64,000 nt of DNA, from positions 1,860,001 to 1,924,000 of the forward strand of contig NZ_CP110973.1 of assembly GCF_026248825.1 (NCBI RefSeq), given 5' to 3'. Both the position numbers and the translations under genes were made by a program. The stretch is from Larkinella insperata (GTDB lineage Bacteria; Bacteroidota; Bacteroidia; Cytophagales; Spirosomataceae). The notes under the pieces were generated by a model that worked only from the letters and a program-made list of their open reading frames with translations, made no database searches and was not told the origin of the DNA. Below, piece by piece: positions 7,904-16,259 of this stretch (positions within the stretch are counted from its first letter, which is position 1; each line of letters begins with the position of its first letter).

Positions 7904-8729
7904 ATGGATCGGGTGCCTGCTTTCGTCGATATCTTAATCAACACATTTACCACCCTCATTAATCAGTTCATTGATTTTGTGCCCCGCATCATCGGTGCTG
8001 CATTCATTATGGCCATTGGGTTCGGTGTAGCAAAAGCACTCGCTCTGCTCGTATCGAAGCTGCTGGATCGCGTTGGTATCAACCGAATCGGCGACCGGTT
8101 GACGGAAATTGACTTCATCAAACGGCTTAAGACCGAAATCAAGCTAAGCGATATTGTTTCTAAAGTGCTGTATTATTTTGTATTATTGATTTTTTTAATG
8201 GCTGCAACCGAAACACTTGGGGTTTCGGCCATTACGGAAATGGTCAAGTCACTGGTTGACTTTATTCCCCGGTTAATTGCTGCCGCCATTATGTTACAGG
8301 TGGGAGTATTAGTAGCCGATGCGTTGAAAGGAGCGGTTATAACGCTTTGCCAGTCGTTTAACATTGCTTCGGGCAGGCTCCTGGGTATGATTGTCTTTCT
8401 TCTTTTTGATCATTACGCTCATCAGCGCTCTGGGGCAGGCAGGCATCAATACGGAGCTTCTGGAATCAAGCTTCAACCTACTGATTGGCGGAGTCATTTT
8501 TGCTTTCGCGGTTGGCTACGGGATGGCGTCGCGGGACGTCATGGCCAACATTTTATCTTCTTTCTACAGCAGAAACCGTTTCTACGAAGGACAAGTGATT
8601 CGGATTGGCGATACCAAAGGAACAATTCTTCGGATAGATCATACGTCCCTAACCCTCCAGACCGGCGACACAACCACGATTATTCCCCTACAAAGCCTGC
8701 AGGCTAGTAACATCGAAGTTTTCAACTAA
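7904..8729 (+). pseudogene. Small mechanosensitive channel-like protein (TM-helix repeat/MscS type), frameshifted
   Basis: The 5' part (7904 to about 8388) encodes PAFVDILINTFTTLINQFID and two repeats of a membrane helix typical of the conserved TM-helix/MscS-like family (IIGAAFIMAIGFGVAKALAL; LIAAAIMLQVGVLVADALKG). The matching 3' part is in the next frame, from about 8391 to 8729, with SFFFLIITLISALGQAGI, GYGMASRDVMANILSSFYSR and an MscS-like beta domain (GQVIRIGDTKGTILRID). Together they make about 275 residues, a normal length, but a +1 shift near 8385-8391 splits them. Either the gene is inactivated or one base is wrong in the sequence. The intact protein would be an inner-membrane pressure-relief or small-ion channel. 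Confidence 0.75.
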
Positions 8730-8759
8730 TCTCTCTCCTACCAGCGGTTGCTTTACAAA

Positions 8760-9656
8760 ATGAAAAAAGAACTTTACACCTTCTTTCTGCTCTGCCTGAG
8801 TACCGCATCGGTGGCGCAAACCCTAACGCGGCTTGATTCAATCAAGGTTGTTCCATTGGATACGGTTTACTGGAAGCGGTCAGCTCAGGTTGGGATCAAC
8901 CTGAATCAAGGCTCTTTTAGCAACAACTGGAAGGGTGGCGGGGTCAACTCCGTTGCTTTGGGTGCTTTTTTCAACGCGAAATCCGATTACATGCAGCGAC
9001 GCTTCAACTGGACCAGTGAAGTGCAGCTACAATACGGGATTGTGAAGAATGAAGGGCAAGACTCCCGTAAAAACGTTGACCGGATCTTTCTGGATACAAA
9101 AGTGGGATATCGATTGAACCCTGTCTGGCTGGCTTTTGGTAACATTAACTTTCTGTCGCAGTTTGCTCCGGGTTATCGGTATGAATCACTGGCGGGCGGT
9201 GGTGAACGTAGTTTGTTGATATCAAACTTTTTTGCACCGGCTTTTCTAACAGAATCCATGGGTTTGGAATACAAACCGGCGACGTATTTCAACCTGCAAT
9301 TTGGTTTGGGTACAATTCGGCAGACATTCGTGCTGGATGACGCTATTGAGACTGGTGAACCGACCCGTTACGGGGTAGCGCCCGGTAAAAAGGTACGCAA
9401 TGAATTTGCTTTCCAGCTTATTGCCAACTATGATCGTAACATTGCGGAAAATCTTAATCTGAAAGCCCGTTACCTGCTTTTCGCTAATTACGCTACGCTG
9501 AATGCCATTGATCACCGTCTCGATGTTTCCCTGACAGCCAAGGTTAATCGCTTTGTGAATGTTAATCTAACCGGCATCATTCTTTATGATAAGGATCAGG
9601 ACGAAGCTGTTCAATACAGCCAGGGATTGGCAATCGGTTTTCTGTATGCGTTTTAA
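8760..9656 (+). CDS. DUF3078-family outer-membrane-associated protein
   Basis: A 298-residue protein with an N-terminal signal peptide (KELYTFFLLCLSTASVAQ). It then carries the family hallmark of DUF3078: an early segment of the form NLNQGSFSNNWKGGGVNS, followed by alternating aromatic and polar residues to the terminal Phe (GFLYAF), which suggests a beta-barrel or beta-rich outer-membrane protein. The function of the family is unknown. An in-frame TTG at 8748 is possible, but the ATG at 8760 gives the usual MKK signal start. It is convergent with the LytTR response regulator at 9804-10586. Confidence 0.8.
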   Translation: MKKELYTFFLLCLSTASVAQTLTRLDSIKVVPLDTVYWKRSAQVGINLNQGSFSNNWKGGGVNSVALGAFFNAKSDYMQRRFNWTSEVQLQYGIVKNEGQDSRKNVDRIFLDTKVGYRLNPVWLAFGNINFLSQFAPGYRYESLAGGGERSLLISNFFAPAFLTESMGLEYKPATYFNLQFGLGTIRQTFVLDDAIETGEPTRYGVAPGKKVRNEFAFQLIANYDRNIAENLNLKARYLLFANYATLNAIDHRLDVSLTAKVNRFVNVNLTGIILYDKDQDEAVQYSQGLAIGFLYAF

Positions 9657-9803
9657 GCATCAAAAACGGCCACGCTCAGGCCGCTTATGCACCGGACTAT
9701 AGGTAAAAACCACCATCACAAAAAAAATATTTTCTTTATCGGATTTTAAAATGGAGGGCAAGACTAATTGTGCTTGCTCCCAAACTATTCAACCGTCTAA
9801 CGG
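9657..9803. other. Convergent intergenic gap, no clear terminator
   Basis: About 150 bases between the 3' ends of the DUF3078 and response-regulator genes. CGGCC and GGCCG near 9668-9682 form only a five-pair stem without a T-run. I see no ORF or RNA gene here. Confidence 0.4.
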
Positions 9804-10586
9804 TCACCAAATCTGAAATTGCTGAATGAAAGTCTGTTTGTATTGTCGTCCCAGCGGCACCGTATGTTTCCCGATGGTTATTTCGCGATCCGAGAAGCCT
9901 TCTACCTTTTTAATGTGAACCGCGAAAGAACGGTGAACCCGAATTAGATGTGGCTCATTCAATCGTTCTAACAATGTGCTAATTGTTAACCGTATCGCGT
10001 ATTTTCGGTCATTCGTAACAATTGTTGTGTAGGCCCCATCCGCTTCCAAGAGCAGAATGTCGTTCAATAAAATTTTAACAAACTGGTAATTGTGCTTAAT
10101 AAAGATGAGGTTGTCGATCCGCAATATGGTTTCGCGGGAAGGAGCATCTTTTTCCAGGATCCCGTTTAATTCGGTGCCCTCATCCTGCACAGCAACTTGC
10201 TGTTTGCTGCTAAAATTGAACAGTGCTAGCTCGATAGCAATGCGGAGATTGCTAGTGATAATGGGCTTGGTTAAATAGGCAGAAGGAAAGGTGTGTTTAG
10301 CCCGTTCCAGCGTTTTTTTGTCAGACAAAGCCGTGGTATAGATAACCGGTACTGGCCGCAAAGCCTGAATCTGGCTAATGGTTTCAATACCGTCCCAATC
10401 ACCTTTCAATTGAATATCGCAAATGACCAGGTCGACTCGTTGATTTTTAAATAAGTCTAACGCCTTACGGCCGTTGTTGGCAATGCCAATTACATAATAT
10501 CCTTCTTCTTCGAGTGTATCTGACAAATCCATGGCTAGAATAGCCTCGTCTTCAATCACCAGAATTTGGACTTTTTCCTTTTCCAT
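9804..10586 (-). CDS. LytTR-family response regulator (receiver plus LytTR DNA-binding domain)
   Basis: A 260-residue two-component regulator. The receiver domain (about 1-125) has the acidic pair in VIEDEA, the phospho-acceptor Asp57 in VICDIQL, and the conserved Thr and Lys in TTALSD and YLTKP. The LytTR domain (about 165-258) shows LIFIKHNYQFVKILLNDILLLE, LIRVHRSFAVHIKKVEGF and PLGRQYKQTF. The phosphodonor histidine kinase is not adjacent, which is common for this group. Two further LytTR-type genes lie divergently 223 bases away, so this cluster may regulate itself. Confidence 0.92.
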   Translation of the reverse strand: MEKEKVQILVIEDEAILAMDLSDTLEEEGYYVIGIANNGRKALDLFKNQRVDLVICDIQLKGDWDGIETISQIQALRPVPVIYTTALSDKKTLERAKHTFPSAYLTKPIITSNLRIAIELALFNFSSKQQVAVQDEGTELNGILEKDAPSRETILRIDNLIFIKHNYQFVKILLNDILLLEADGAYTTIVTNDRKYAIRLTISTLLERLNEPHLIRVHRSFAVHIKKVEGFSDREITIGKHTVPLGRQYKQTFIQQFQIW

Positions 10587-10808
10587 GCAGCTCCTACAAT
10601 AAGGATAAATTACCAGTTGATCGCTAACATAAAGTTAACAACTGTTCAGCATTCCAAGCGTTCCATTTCAATGCCAAAAATCAACCGTTCAGGTACCAAT
10701 CTATGTCGTTAATGGCTTTTTGTCAGTCTGATATTTAAGTAAAGTATAATTTGAACAATTATTCGATAACCGATTTGCAATTAGATCTTTTATTAAGAAA
10801 ATTATAGT
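10587..10808. other. Divergent AT-rich intergenic region between LytTR genes
   Basis: A 222-base region serving two divergent regulators. TATAATTTG at about 10745-10753 is a near match to the -7 element but lacks one spacer base, and no properly spaced TTG is present. LytTR proteins usually bind paired direct repeats about 9-10 bp long; I could not identify a convincing pair by eye. Confidence 0.3.
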
Positions 10809-11186
10809 ATGTTAATGCCAATCTCCAACTCCACCGTTTCCGTAACTACTGACTCTGTACTGCAACTGTATTCCCGGGGTTCACGGCAGCATTATTTCCC
10901 AACTTCAGAACTCATCTATTTGCAGGGAGATGGTAATTATACTTGGTTACATTGGGTAAACCGTCCTTCAATAATCATGCCCAAGACATTAAAACAACTG
11001 GCAGAGATGTTACCTCCTGGTAAATTCATCCGGGTCCACCGCAACAGCATTGTGAACTGCCAGTATGTCGAGCGTCTCGAACGTTTGAAAGCCGGTTTAG
11101 GCATCATTCACCTGGTTAATGGAAGTGCGCTTCCTGTATCCCGACGCCGGTGGGAATCCATTTCTGAATTATTGGGAAACGCTTAG
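10809..11186 (+). CDS. Stand-alone LytTR DNA-binding protein
   Basis: A 125-residue protein made almost wholly of a LytTR domain: ELIYLQGDGNYTWLHWVN, then the conserved FIRVHRNSIVNCQYVERLE and LPVSRRRWESI. There is no receiver domain and no membrane segment, so any control must come from transcription, partner proteins or a separate input. It is divergent from the receiver-LytTR gene and 73 bases upstream of a second small LytTR-like gene on the same strand. Confidence 0.88.
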   Translation: MLMPISNSTVSVTTDSVLQLYSRGSRQHYFPTSELIYLQGDGNYTWLHWVNRPSIIMPKTLKQLAEMLPPGKFIRVHRNSIVNCQYVERLERLKAGLGIIHLVNGSALPVSRRRWESISELLGNA

Positions 11187-11259
11187 TCTTCCAGTGAGTA
11201 CCTGTTTTTGTGGCTGTTCTATCCGTTAAATAGCTATTTTTCCACTAAAACCGCCAGTA

Positions 11260-11616
11260 ATGCCATCTACTAAAGATAATCCTCAACAACAGAACATCAT
11301 CTTGTCGGATCTACTCTTTATTTATACGGAAGGAGAGCAAAACTGGATTGTTTATCTAAACAGCAATAAACAACAGTGTGTTTCAACTTCTGATTCTCTT
11401 ACGTACTGGGAGAACAGGCTACCTGATTTCTGGCGCATCAATGAGTCTTATTTAATCAATCCAGCTCTCATTTACCGATTCCACCCAGCCGAAATGCCCC
11501 ATTTTCCACTGCCACTGGTTGAACTGATTACAGGGAGGACTTTGGCGATCAGCCGCCAGAAAAGGGAAGTGATTCAACAAAAGTGGAATCGACTACAACA
11601 CTCACTTGTTTCCTGA
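11260..11616 (+). CDS. Degenerate LytTR-like small protein
   Basis: A 118-residue protein that follows the LytTR layout: LSDLLFIYTEGEQNWIVYL, a central WRINESYLINPALIYRF where a normal LytTR domain has RIHRSxIVN, and a final LAISRQKREVI. The basic HR pair of the recognition segment is replaced by NE, so DNA binding may be altered or lost. It may be a dimer-forming modulator of the neighbouring LytTR protein (inference). It ends just before a very long perfect inverted-repeat terminator. Confidence 0.7.
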   Translation: MPSTKDNPQQQNIILSDLLFIYTEGEQNWIVYLNSNKQQCVSTSDSLTYWENRLPDFWRINESYLINPALIYRFHPAEMPHFPLPLVELITGRTLAISRQKREVIQQKWNRLQHSLVS

Positions 11617-11649
11617 GAAGGAGAACAGCATCCCGGCTCTGATCGAGAA

Positions 11650-11701
11650 ACCGGTAACAAAAAGCGCGATATCGTTGGATATCGCGCTTTTTGTTACCGG
11701 T
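11650..11701. terminator. Perfect 24-bp inverted-repeat bidirectional terminator
   Basis: Left arm 11650-11673 and right arm 11678-11701 are exact reverse complements separated by GTTG. The arm includes an A5 tract whose complement supplies a T5 run, so the structure can end transcription from both sides. It sits between convergent genes ending at 11616 and 11718. Confidence 0.85.
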
Positions 11702-11717
11702 CAATTTAGTGTGTTAG

Positions 11718-12656
11718 TTACTTGATAGCAAAAGAACCTTCACCAATCCGGAAACCTTCCGAGTAAAACTCGATGGTGTATTTACCCGGCTTATAAGGCA
11801 CCGTACCCCGGTTGTAGGTCAACTCCACGTTCTGGTTGTTGTTGGTGAACGGTACCGTTTGTTTAACGGTATAGATCTGCTCTTCGCCGTTAACTTGGAA
11901 TGTACCAGAGCCATTTGCCATGTCTGAAACCACGGCACCCGTTGGATCCAGTACCCGAACATAAACATCCTTGTTTTCCTGCCTGGTGAGCGGGTTTTCA
12001 GGCAACATATAAACGACTTTCAGTTTGTCAACGCGTTTTGACTTCACTTCATCTTGCGTCGCGTCCCGCTGCTTGCCTTTTGAATTCAGCGCGTAAACCC
12101 GAACATTTTGGGCTTTAAGGGCAGCCGCACGGGTTACTTTGTCGGTCAAATCTCGGTTAGCAGCCGTGTAGGTTGTCACCGAATCCTGTAACGTCTGTTT
12201 CTCCGTCTGCAGGGTCGTGTTAGCGTCAGTTAACGTTTGATTGTTTGTGACTAACAACTGGTTTTCAGATCTGAGCTGTGCAATCAGTGTGTCTTTTTCA
12301 ACCAGATAAGCTTCGTACTGCTTAATTTTAGCTTCGTATTTAGCGATTGAAATACGTTGGCCTTTCCGAAGCGCTGCCTTGTCACGTTCCAGACTTTCTT
12401 TTACACGCTGAAGGTCCGTAACGTCACCACCTAACTTTTTAACTTCGGCGATTTTAGCATCCAAAGCCGTCGAAATCGAATCGAGTCTTGTCCGGGTTGT
12501 CGCTAGTTCTTCTACGCGGGTAGCAATGGTTGCTTCCTGATTTTTACCAACTTCTTTTTGTTCGTAAAGCAGATAACTAGATACCCCTGCAAGAATGGTC
12601 ATGATCACTAAGGCGGCTACCAGCGCGCCATTTGCTTTTGGCTTATTGTTCTCCAT
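11718..12656 (-). CDS. Membrane-anchored coiled-coil protein of unknown function
   Basis: A 312-residue protein. A single N-terminal membrane helix (ALVAALVIMTILAGVSSYLL) is followed by a long periplasmic or cytoplasmic coiled coil (about residues 35-190, with heptad-like runs such as KESLERDKAALRKG and TLQTEKQTLQDSVTTY). A beta-rich C-terminal domain of about 110 residues ends GKYTIEFYSEGFRIGEG. I recognise the layout as one seen in Cytophagales, where it is annotated as hypothetical. No catalytic motif is visible. A structural or scaffold role at the envelope is possible but not shown. Confidence 0.7.
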   Translation of the reverse strand: MENNKPKANGALVAALVIMTILAGVSSYLLYEQKEVGKNQEATIATRVEELATTRTRLDSISTALDAKIAEVKKLGGDVTDLQRVKESLERDKAALRKGQRISIAKYEAKIKQYEAYLVEKDTLIAQLRSENQLLVTNNQTLTDANTTLQTEKQTLQDSVTTYTAANRDLTDKVTRAAALKAQNVRVYALNSKGKQRDATQDEVKSKRVDKLKVVYMLPENPLTRQENKDVYVRVLDPTGAVVSDMANGSGTFQVNGEEQIYTVKQTVPFTNNNQNVELTYNRGTVPYKPGKYTIEFYSEGFRIGEGSFAIK

Positions 12657-12960
12657 AACTACTTTGTGCGGTTTGATTTAATTAGACAGAAGTAAACAAA
12701 AAAAATAGGTAAATAATTGTCATTCAATCGAGTTAGGGTTGTAACAAACAACTTTCATGCGCAGTTTTAATTGGACACATTGTATCCATAACGGGCACTT
12801 TTGTAAAGTTAGTGTATCACGGAAATAATTTTTATCCAAACATCAATTTCATCAAAAACCGCTTTCATTGTCAAAAGAGCTATCAGTTATAACCTGTTTT
12901 ACGTCCAAAATGTTATATATAACCTATAAATAGCTCTAGAAAGTTCCCGAATCCCAGCTT
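12657..12960. other. Divergent intergenic region containing nested dyads
   Basis: A 304-base AT-rich gap between the coiled-coil gene (minus) and the mutM-like gene (plus). Its right half holds AGAGCTAT (12876-12883) paired with ATAGCTCT (12930-12937), enclosing the palindromes GTTATAAC (12886-12893) and GTTATATATAAC (12912-12923). I found no exact TAnnTTTG promoter in either direction. The dyads are good candidates for an operator or RNA structure controlling the mutM-like gene. Confidence 0.5.
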
Positions 12961-13791
12961 ATGCCTGAATTACCCGAAGTTGAAATTTATCGTCTTTACC
13001 TGGAGTCTTCCTCATTGCATCAGCCCGTTGAAGACATCGAGGTAGAAGACCCCAAATTACTAACCACTCCATTCGCCACCCTGCAGGAAGCCCTCAAGGG
13101 ACGCTGGTTTACCGGTACCGAGCGAGTTGGTAAGAACCTGTTTGTTTTCACCGATGGTCCCGATCACCCTGAACAACCGTTGATTTTACACATGCATTTC
13201 GGGATGACTGGCGATCTGGAATATTATCATTCCTCGCTCGACCGGCCCAAGTACGCCCGGATTGTTTTTCACTTCCGGAACGGGTTTAATCTGGGCTTTA
13301 TCTGCCCGCGTAAATTCGAGCGAATCGGCCTGATCGATGATATACCTACTTATTTAAAGCGAAAAAAGATTGGTAAAGACGGTTTGATAATCAGCCTTTC
13401 CGAACTGGATAGCCAAATTCGGCGTAAAAAAGCCTTCATCAAACCGGTTCTGATGGATCAATCCACGGTGGCGGGTTTGGGCAACTGGATTGTCGATGAA
13501 GTGCTGTTCCAGGCCCGCGTTCATCCCGAAAAACGCACCGAGAACTTAACCGACGACGACATCAAGCGCCTGCACGACGCCATTCAACTGGTGCTGACAA
13601 TTGCAATCCGCCACGAAGCGCAATACCGTGATTTTCCGATTCATTTCCTGATTCACGTTCGGGAGTGGGACAATTCTCCGTACGACGATGTGGAGGCTCA
13701 TAAGTTCTGCCCCCGCTGCGGTACCCGAATCGCCAAATCCGAAGTAGGGGGCCGGACCACGTATTACTGTCCGAACGACCAACGGTTATGA
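12961..13791 (+). CDS. mutM: Fpg/Nei-family DNA glycosylase (formamidopyrimidine-DNA glycosylase-like)
   Basis: A base-excision repair enzyme of 276 residues that removes oxidised purines. The mature N-terminus PELPEVE gives the catalytic Pro2 and Glu3. HFGMTGDL and STVAGLGNWIVDE match family motifs. The C-terminal zinc finger is FCPRCG (Cys250, Cys253) and YYCPNDQ, where Cys270 is present but the fourth ligand is Asp273 instead of Cys. Asp can bind zinc, so the finger may still form. Substrate could be Fpg- or Nei-like; the symbol is by family resemblance. Confidence 0.85.
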   Translation: MPELPEVEIYRLYLESSSLHQPVEDIEVEDPKLLTTPFATLQEALKGRWFTGTERVGKNLFVFTDGPDHPEQPLILHMHFGMTGDLEYYHSSLDRPKYARIVFHFRNGFNLGFICPRKFERIGLIDDIPTYLKRKKIGKDGLIISLSELDSQIRRKKAFIKPVLMDQSTVAGLGNWIVDEVLFQARVHPEKRTENLTDDDIKRLHDAIQLVLTIAIRHEAQYRDFPIHFLIHVREWDNSPYDDVEAHKFCPRCGTRIAKSEVGGRTTYYCPNDQRL

Positions 13792-13867
13792 CAGTCGAAA
13801 CTTACTTGTTGCGTCCGTAAACCTGTTGTAGTCAAATTTTTGGTAGGATACGGTCCAAGGTCCGTAG

Positions 13868-15109
13868 GTGGGTTGGGAAAAATTGCCTTTCTTGCAAATT
13901 CCTAACCCGAATACCACCTTGGCTACCGTACTTCCTGAGTTCCGCGCGGGTCGATTGATGTCGATGGACGCGTACCGCGGTTTTGTTATGTTTCTGATGA
14001 CCGCCGAAATCCTGCATTACGGCCGGATTTCGGAAGCTCTGCCCGATAGCGCCTTCTGGCGTTTCATGGCGCATCATCAGGACCACGTTGAATGGTTTGG
14101 CTGCACCCTGCACGATCTGATTCAACCGTCATTTTCTTTTCTGGTGGGCGTTGCTCTCCCCTATTCCATCGCCAGTCGGCAGTCCAGAGAATCCTCCTTT
14201 GGTTCGATGTTCCTCCAAACGCTTCGCCGGTCGCTAATCCTGATTTTGCTCGGCATCGCCCTGCGTTCGGTAGGGCGCGAACAAACCAATTTTACGTTTG
14301 AGGATACCTTAACCCAAATTGGCTTGGGATACCCATTTTTGTTTCTGCTGGGTTTTCGGCCCACGCGCACGGTCTGGATTGCGCTGGCGGTAATTTTGGT
14401 CGGCTACTGGCTGGCCTTTGTACTCTATCCGCTGCCCGGACCCGGTTTTTCTTACGAAGCCGTGGGGGTTCCCGCCGACTGGCCCTACCACCGAACCGGC
14501 CTAGCAGCCCATTTCAACAAAAACAGCAACCTGGCTTGGGCCTTTGATACGTGGTTTCTGAACTTGTTTCCGCGCGCCAAACCTTTTCTGTACAACGGCG
14601 GGGGCTACGCGACCCTGAGTTTCATCCCGACGCTGGGCACAATGATTTTGGGTTTGCAGGCCGGTCGCTGGTTGCGCGCCGAATTACCGTCTTCCGAACT
14701 GCTCAAGCGCTTTCTGATTGCCGGAGCGATTGGCTTAGCAACCGGCTGGCTCCTGACCGTTACCGGAATCTGTCCTTCCATCAAACGCATCTGGACACCC
14801 GGATGGGTACTCTTCAGCGGAGGCTGGTGCTTCCTGCTGCTGGCGGCTTTCTACTACCTGATTGATGTGCGGCAATCGCGGGGTTGGGCGTTTCCCCTCG
14901 TGGTCATTGGTATGAACTCCATTGCTATTTACTGCCTGGTTCACCTCATCGACCGTTTTATCATCGACACCTTCAAGACGCATCTGGGGCAGACGATCTT
15001 TGAGCGGTTCGGACCGTATGAACCCTTGGCGAGTGGCGGAGCGGCTCTGCTGGTTTTCTGGCTGATTTTGTACTGGATGTACAAAAAGAAAATCTTTATT
15101 CGGGTGTAG
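13868..15109 (+). CDS. Heparan-alpha-glucosaminide N-acetyltransferase-like membrane protein (NagX/DUF5009 type)
   Basis: A polytopic membrane protein of up to 413 residues with about ten hydrophobic segments. The N-terminal signature RLMSMDAYRGFVMFLMTAEI and the later TLHDLIQPSFSFLVGVAL match the HGSNAT-like family, whose animal member acetylates glucosamine across a membrane. Bacterial members are often linked to amino-sugar use. A stop codon sits immediately before the GTG at 13868, so the start is either that GTG or a TTG a few codons later. The GH18 chitinase follows 28 bases downstream, supporting a role in GlcN/GlcNAc metabolism (inference). Confidence 0.8.
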   Translation: MGWEKLPFLQIPNPNTTLATVLPEFRAGRLMSMDAYRGFVMFLMTAEILHYGRISEALPDSAFWRFMAHHQDHVEWFGCTLHDLIQPSFSFLVGVALPYSIASRQSRESSFGSMFLQTLRRSLILILLGIALRSVGREQTNFTFEDTLTQIGLGYPFLFLLGFRPTRTVWIALAVILVGYWLAFVLYPLPGPGFSYEAVGVPADWPYHRTGLAAHFNKNSNLAWAFDTWFLNLFPRAKPFLYNGGGYATLSFIPTLGTMILGLQAGRWLRAELPSSELLKRFLIAGAIGLATGWLLTVTGICPSIKRIWTPGWVLFSGGWCFLLLAAFYYLIDVRQSRGWAFPLVVIGMNSIAIYCLVHLIDRFIIDTFKTHLGQTIFERFGPYEPLASGGAALLVFWLILYWMYKKKIFIRV

Positions 15110-15137
15110 GGTTTACAGCCGTTTGCTTTCATCAACT

Positions 15138-16256
15138 ATGATCAGAAACTGTTTTCAATTGTTGCTTTTCGTCGCCGTTCCCGTCTTTCTGGGCATGACG
15201 TTCAAGAAAACGCCCAAACCCATTGTCCTGGCCTACGTAGGCGGTTTTCGTGGTCTGGTCGACACCGATCAGATCATGGCGGAAAAACTAACGCACATCA
15301 ATTATGCGTTTGTGGATATCAAAAACAACCGGGCCTGGCTGCACAACCTGGCAACCGATACCACCAACTTTCGAAAGCTGAACAGTTTGAAAAAGCGCAA
15401 TCCGGATCTAAAAATTCTGATTTCAATCGGCGGCTGGGCGTGGAGCGAAAACTTTTCCGACGCCGTTCTGAGCGATACCTCACGGCTGTCTTTCGCCCGG
15501 TCGGCGGCCGATATTGTGCGGCACTATGATCTGGACGGGGTTGATATTGACTGGGAGTACCCCGGCATGAAAGGCGAAGACAATGTGTTCCGGCCCGAAG
15601 ACAAGGAGAATTTCACCCTGATGTTCAAGGCACTGCGCGAACAACTGGATGCGCTAAAACAACAAACCGGAAAAAAGTACTTCGTTACGACGGCGTTACC
15701 CGGTTTTAACGAAATTTTTGTGCACACGGAAATGGGGAAATTGCACCCGTATCTTGATTTCGTCAACGTCATGTCGTACGATTTTTACGTCAATGGCCCG
15801 CGGGTCGGCCATCACACGAACCTGTACCCGGGCAGCGGAGCCGAAAATGAGCCGTCGGGCGACCGGGCCGTTCAGCTTTACCGGGATGCGGGCGTGCCGG
15901 TGGAGAAACTGGTGCTGGGCCTGGCATTTTACGGGCGTGGCTGGCAGCTCGCCAATGACAACCACGAAGATGCGCCCCGCCAGGCGGTAAAAACCAACCG
16001 TGTCGGCGGCTACACCGTCATCAAAGACAGTTTGCTGACCAACCCCGCTTTTGTGCGTTACTGGGACCGCAAAGCCAAAGCACCGTACCTCTACCAGCCG
16101 GAGCAGAAGTTTTTTATCTCCTACGACGACGAGGAATCGGTACGGTACAAATGCCGGTATGCTCGTAAAAAAGGGATGGCGGGCGTAATGTTCTGGGAGT
16201 ATTTCAACGACCCCAAAGGCTACCTGCTCACCGAGATCAACCGCCAGTTTCGGTAA
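15138..16256 (+). CDS. Secreted glycoside hydrolase family 18 chitinase
   Basis: A 372-residue GH18 enzyme, preceded by a signal peptide (CFQLLLFVAVPVFLGMTF). The active-site motif DGVDIDWEYPG lies at about residues 133-143, with the last acidic residue as proton donor. KILISIGGWAWSENF and the C-terminal MAGVMFWEYFNDP are also family landmarks. No chitin-binding domain is present. The frame is open from a TTG at 15123, but the ATG at 15138 gives a clean signal sequence. It probably forms a unit with the HGSNAT-like gene upstream. Confidence 0.93.
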   Translation: MIRNCFQLLLFVAVPVFLGMTFKKTPKPIVLAYVGGFRGLVDTDQIMAEKLTHINYAFVDIKNNRAWLHNLATDTTNFRKLNSLKKRNPDLKILISIGGWAWSENFSDAVLSDTSRLSFARSAADIVRHYDLDGVDIDWEYPGMKGEDNVFRPEDKENFTLMFKALREQLDALKQQTGKKYFVTTALPGFNEIFVHTEMGKLHPYLDFVNVMSYDFYVNGPRVGHHTNLYPGSGAENEPSGDRAVQLYRDAGVPVEKLVLGLAFYGRGWQLANDNHEDAPRQAVKTNRVGGYTVIKDSLLTNPAFVRYWDRKAKAPYLYQPEQKFFISYDDEESVRYKCRYARKKGMAGVMFWEYFNDPKGYLLTEINRQFR

Positions 16257-16259
16257 ATC

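Noticed and set aside
8388..8707. C-terminal part of the 7904 open frame after residue 160 (FDHYAHQRSGAG and onward)
   Set aside because: The text is unrelated to any channel and the true continuation is in the next frame; this is frameshifted read-through.
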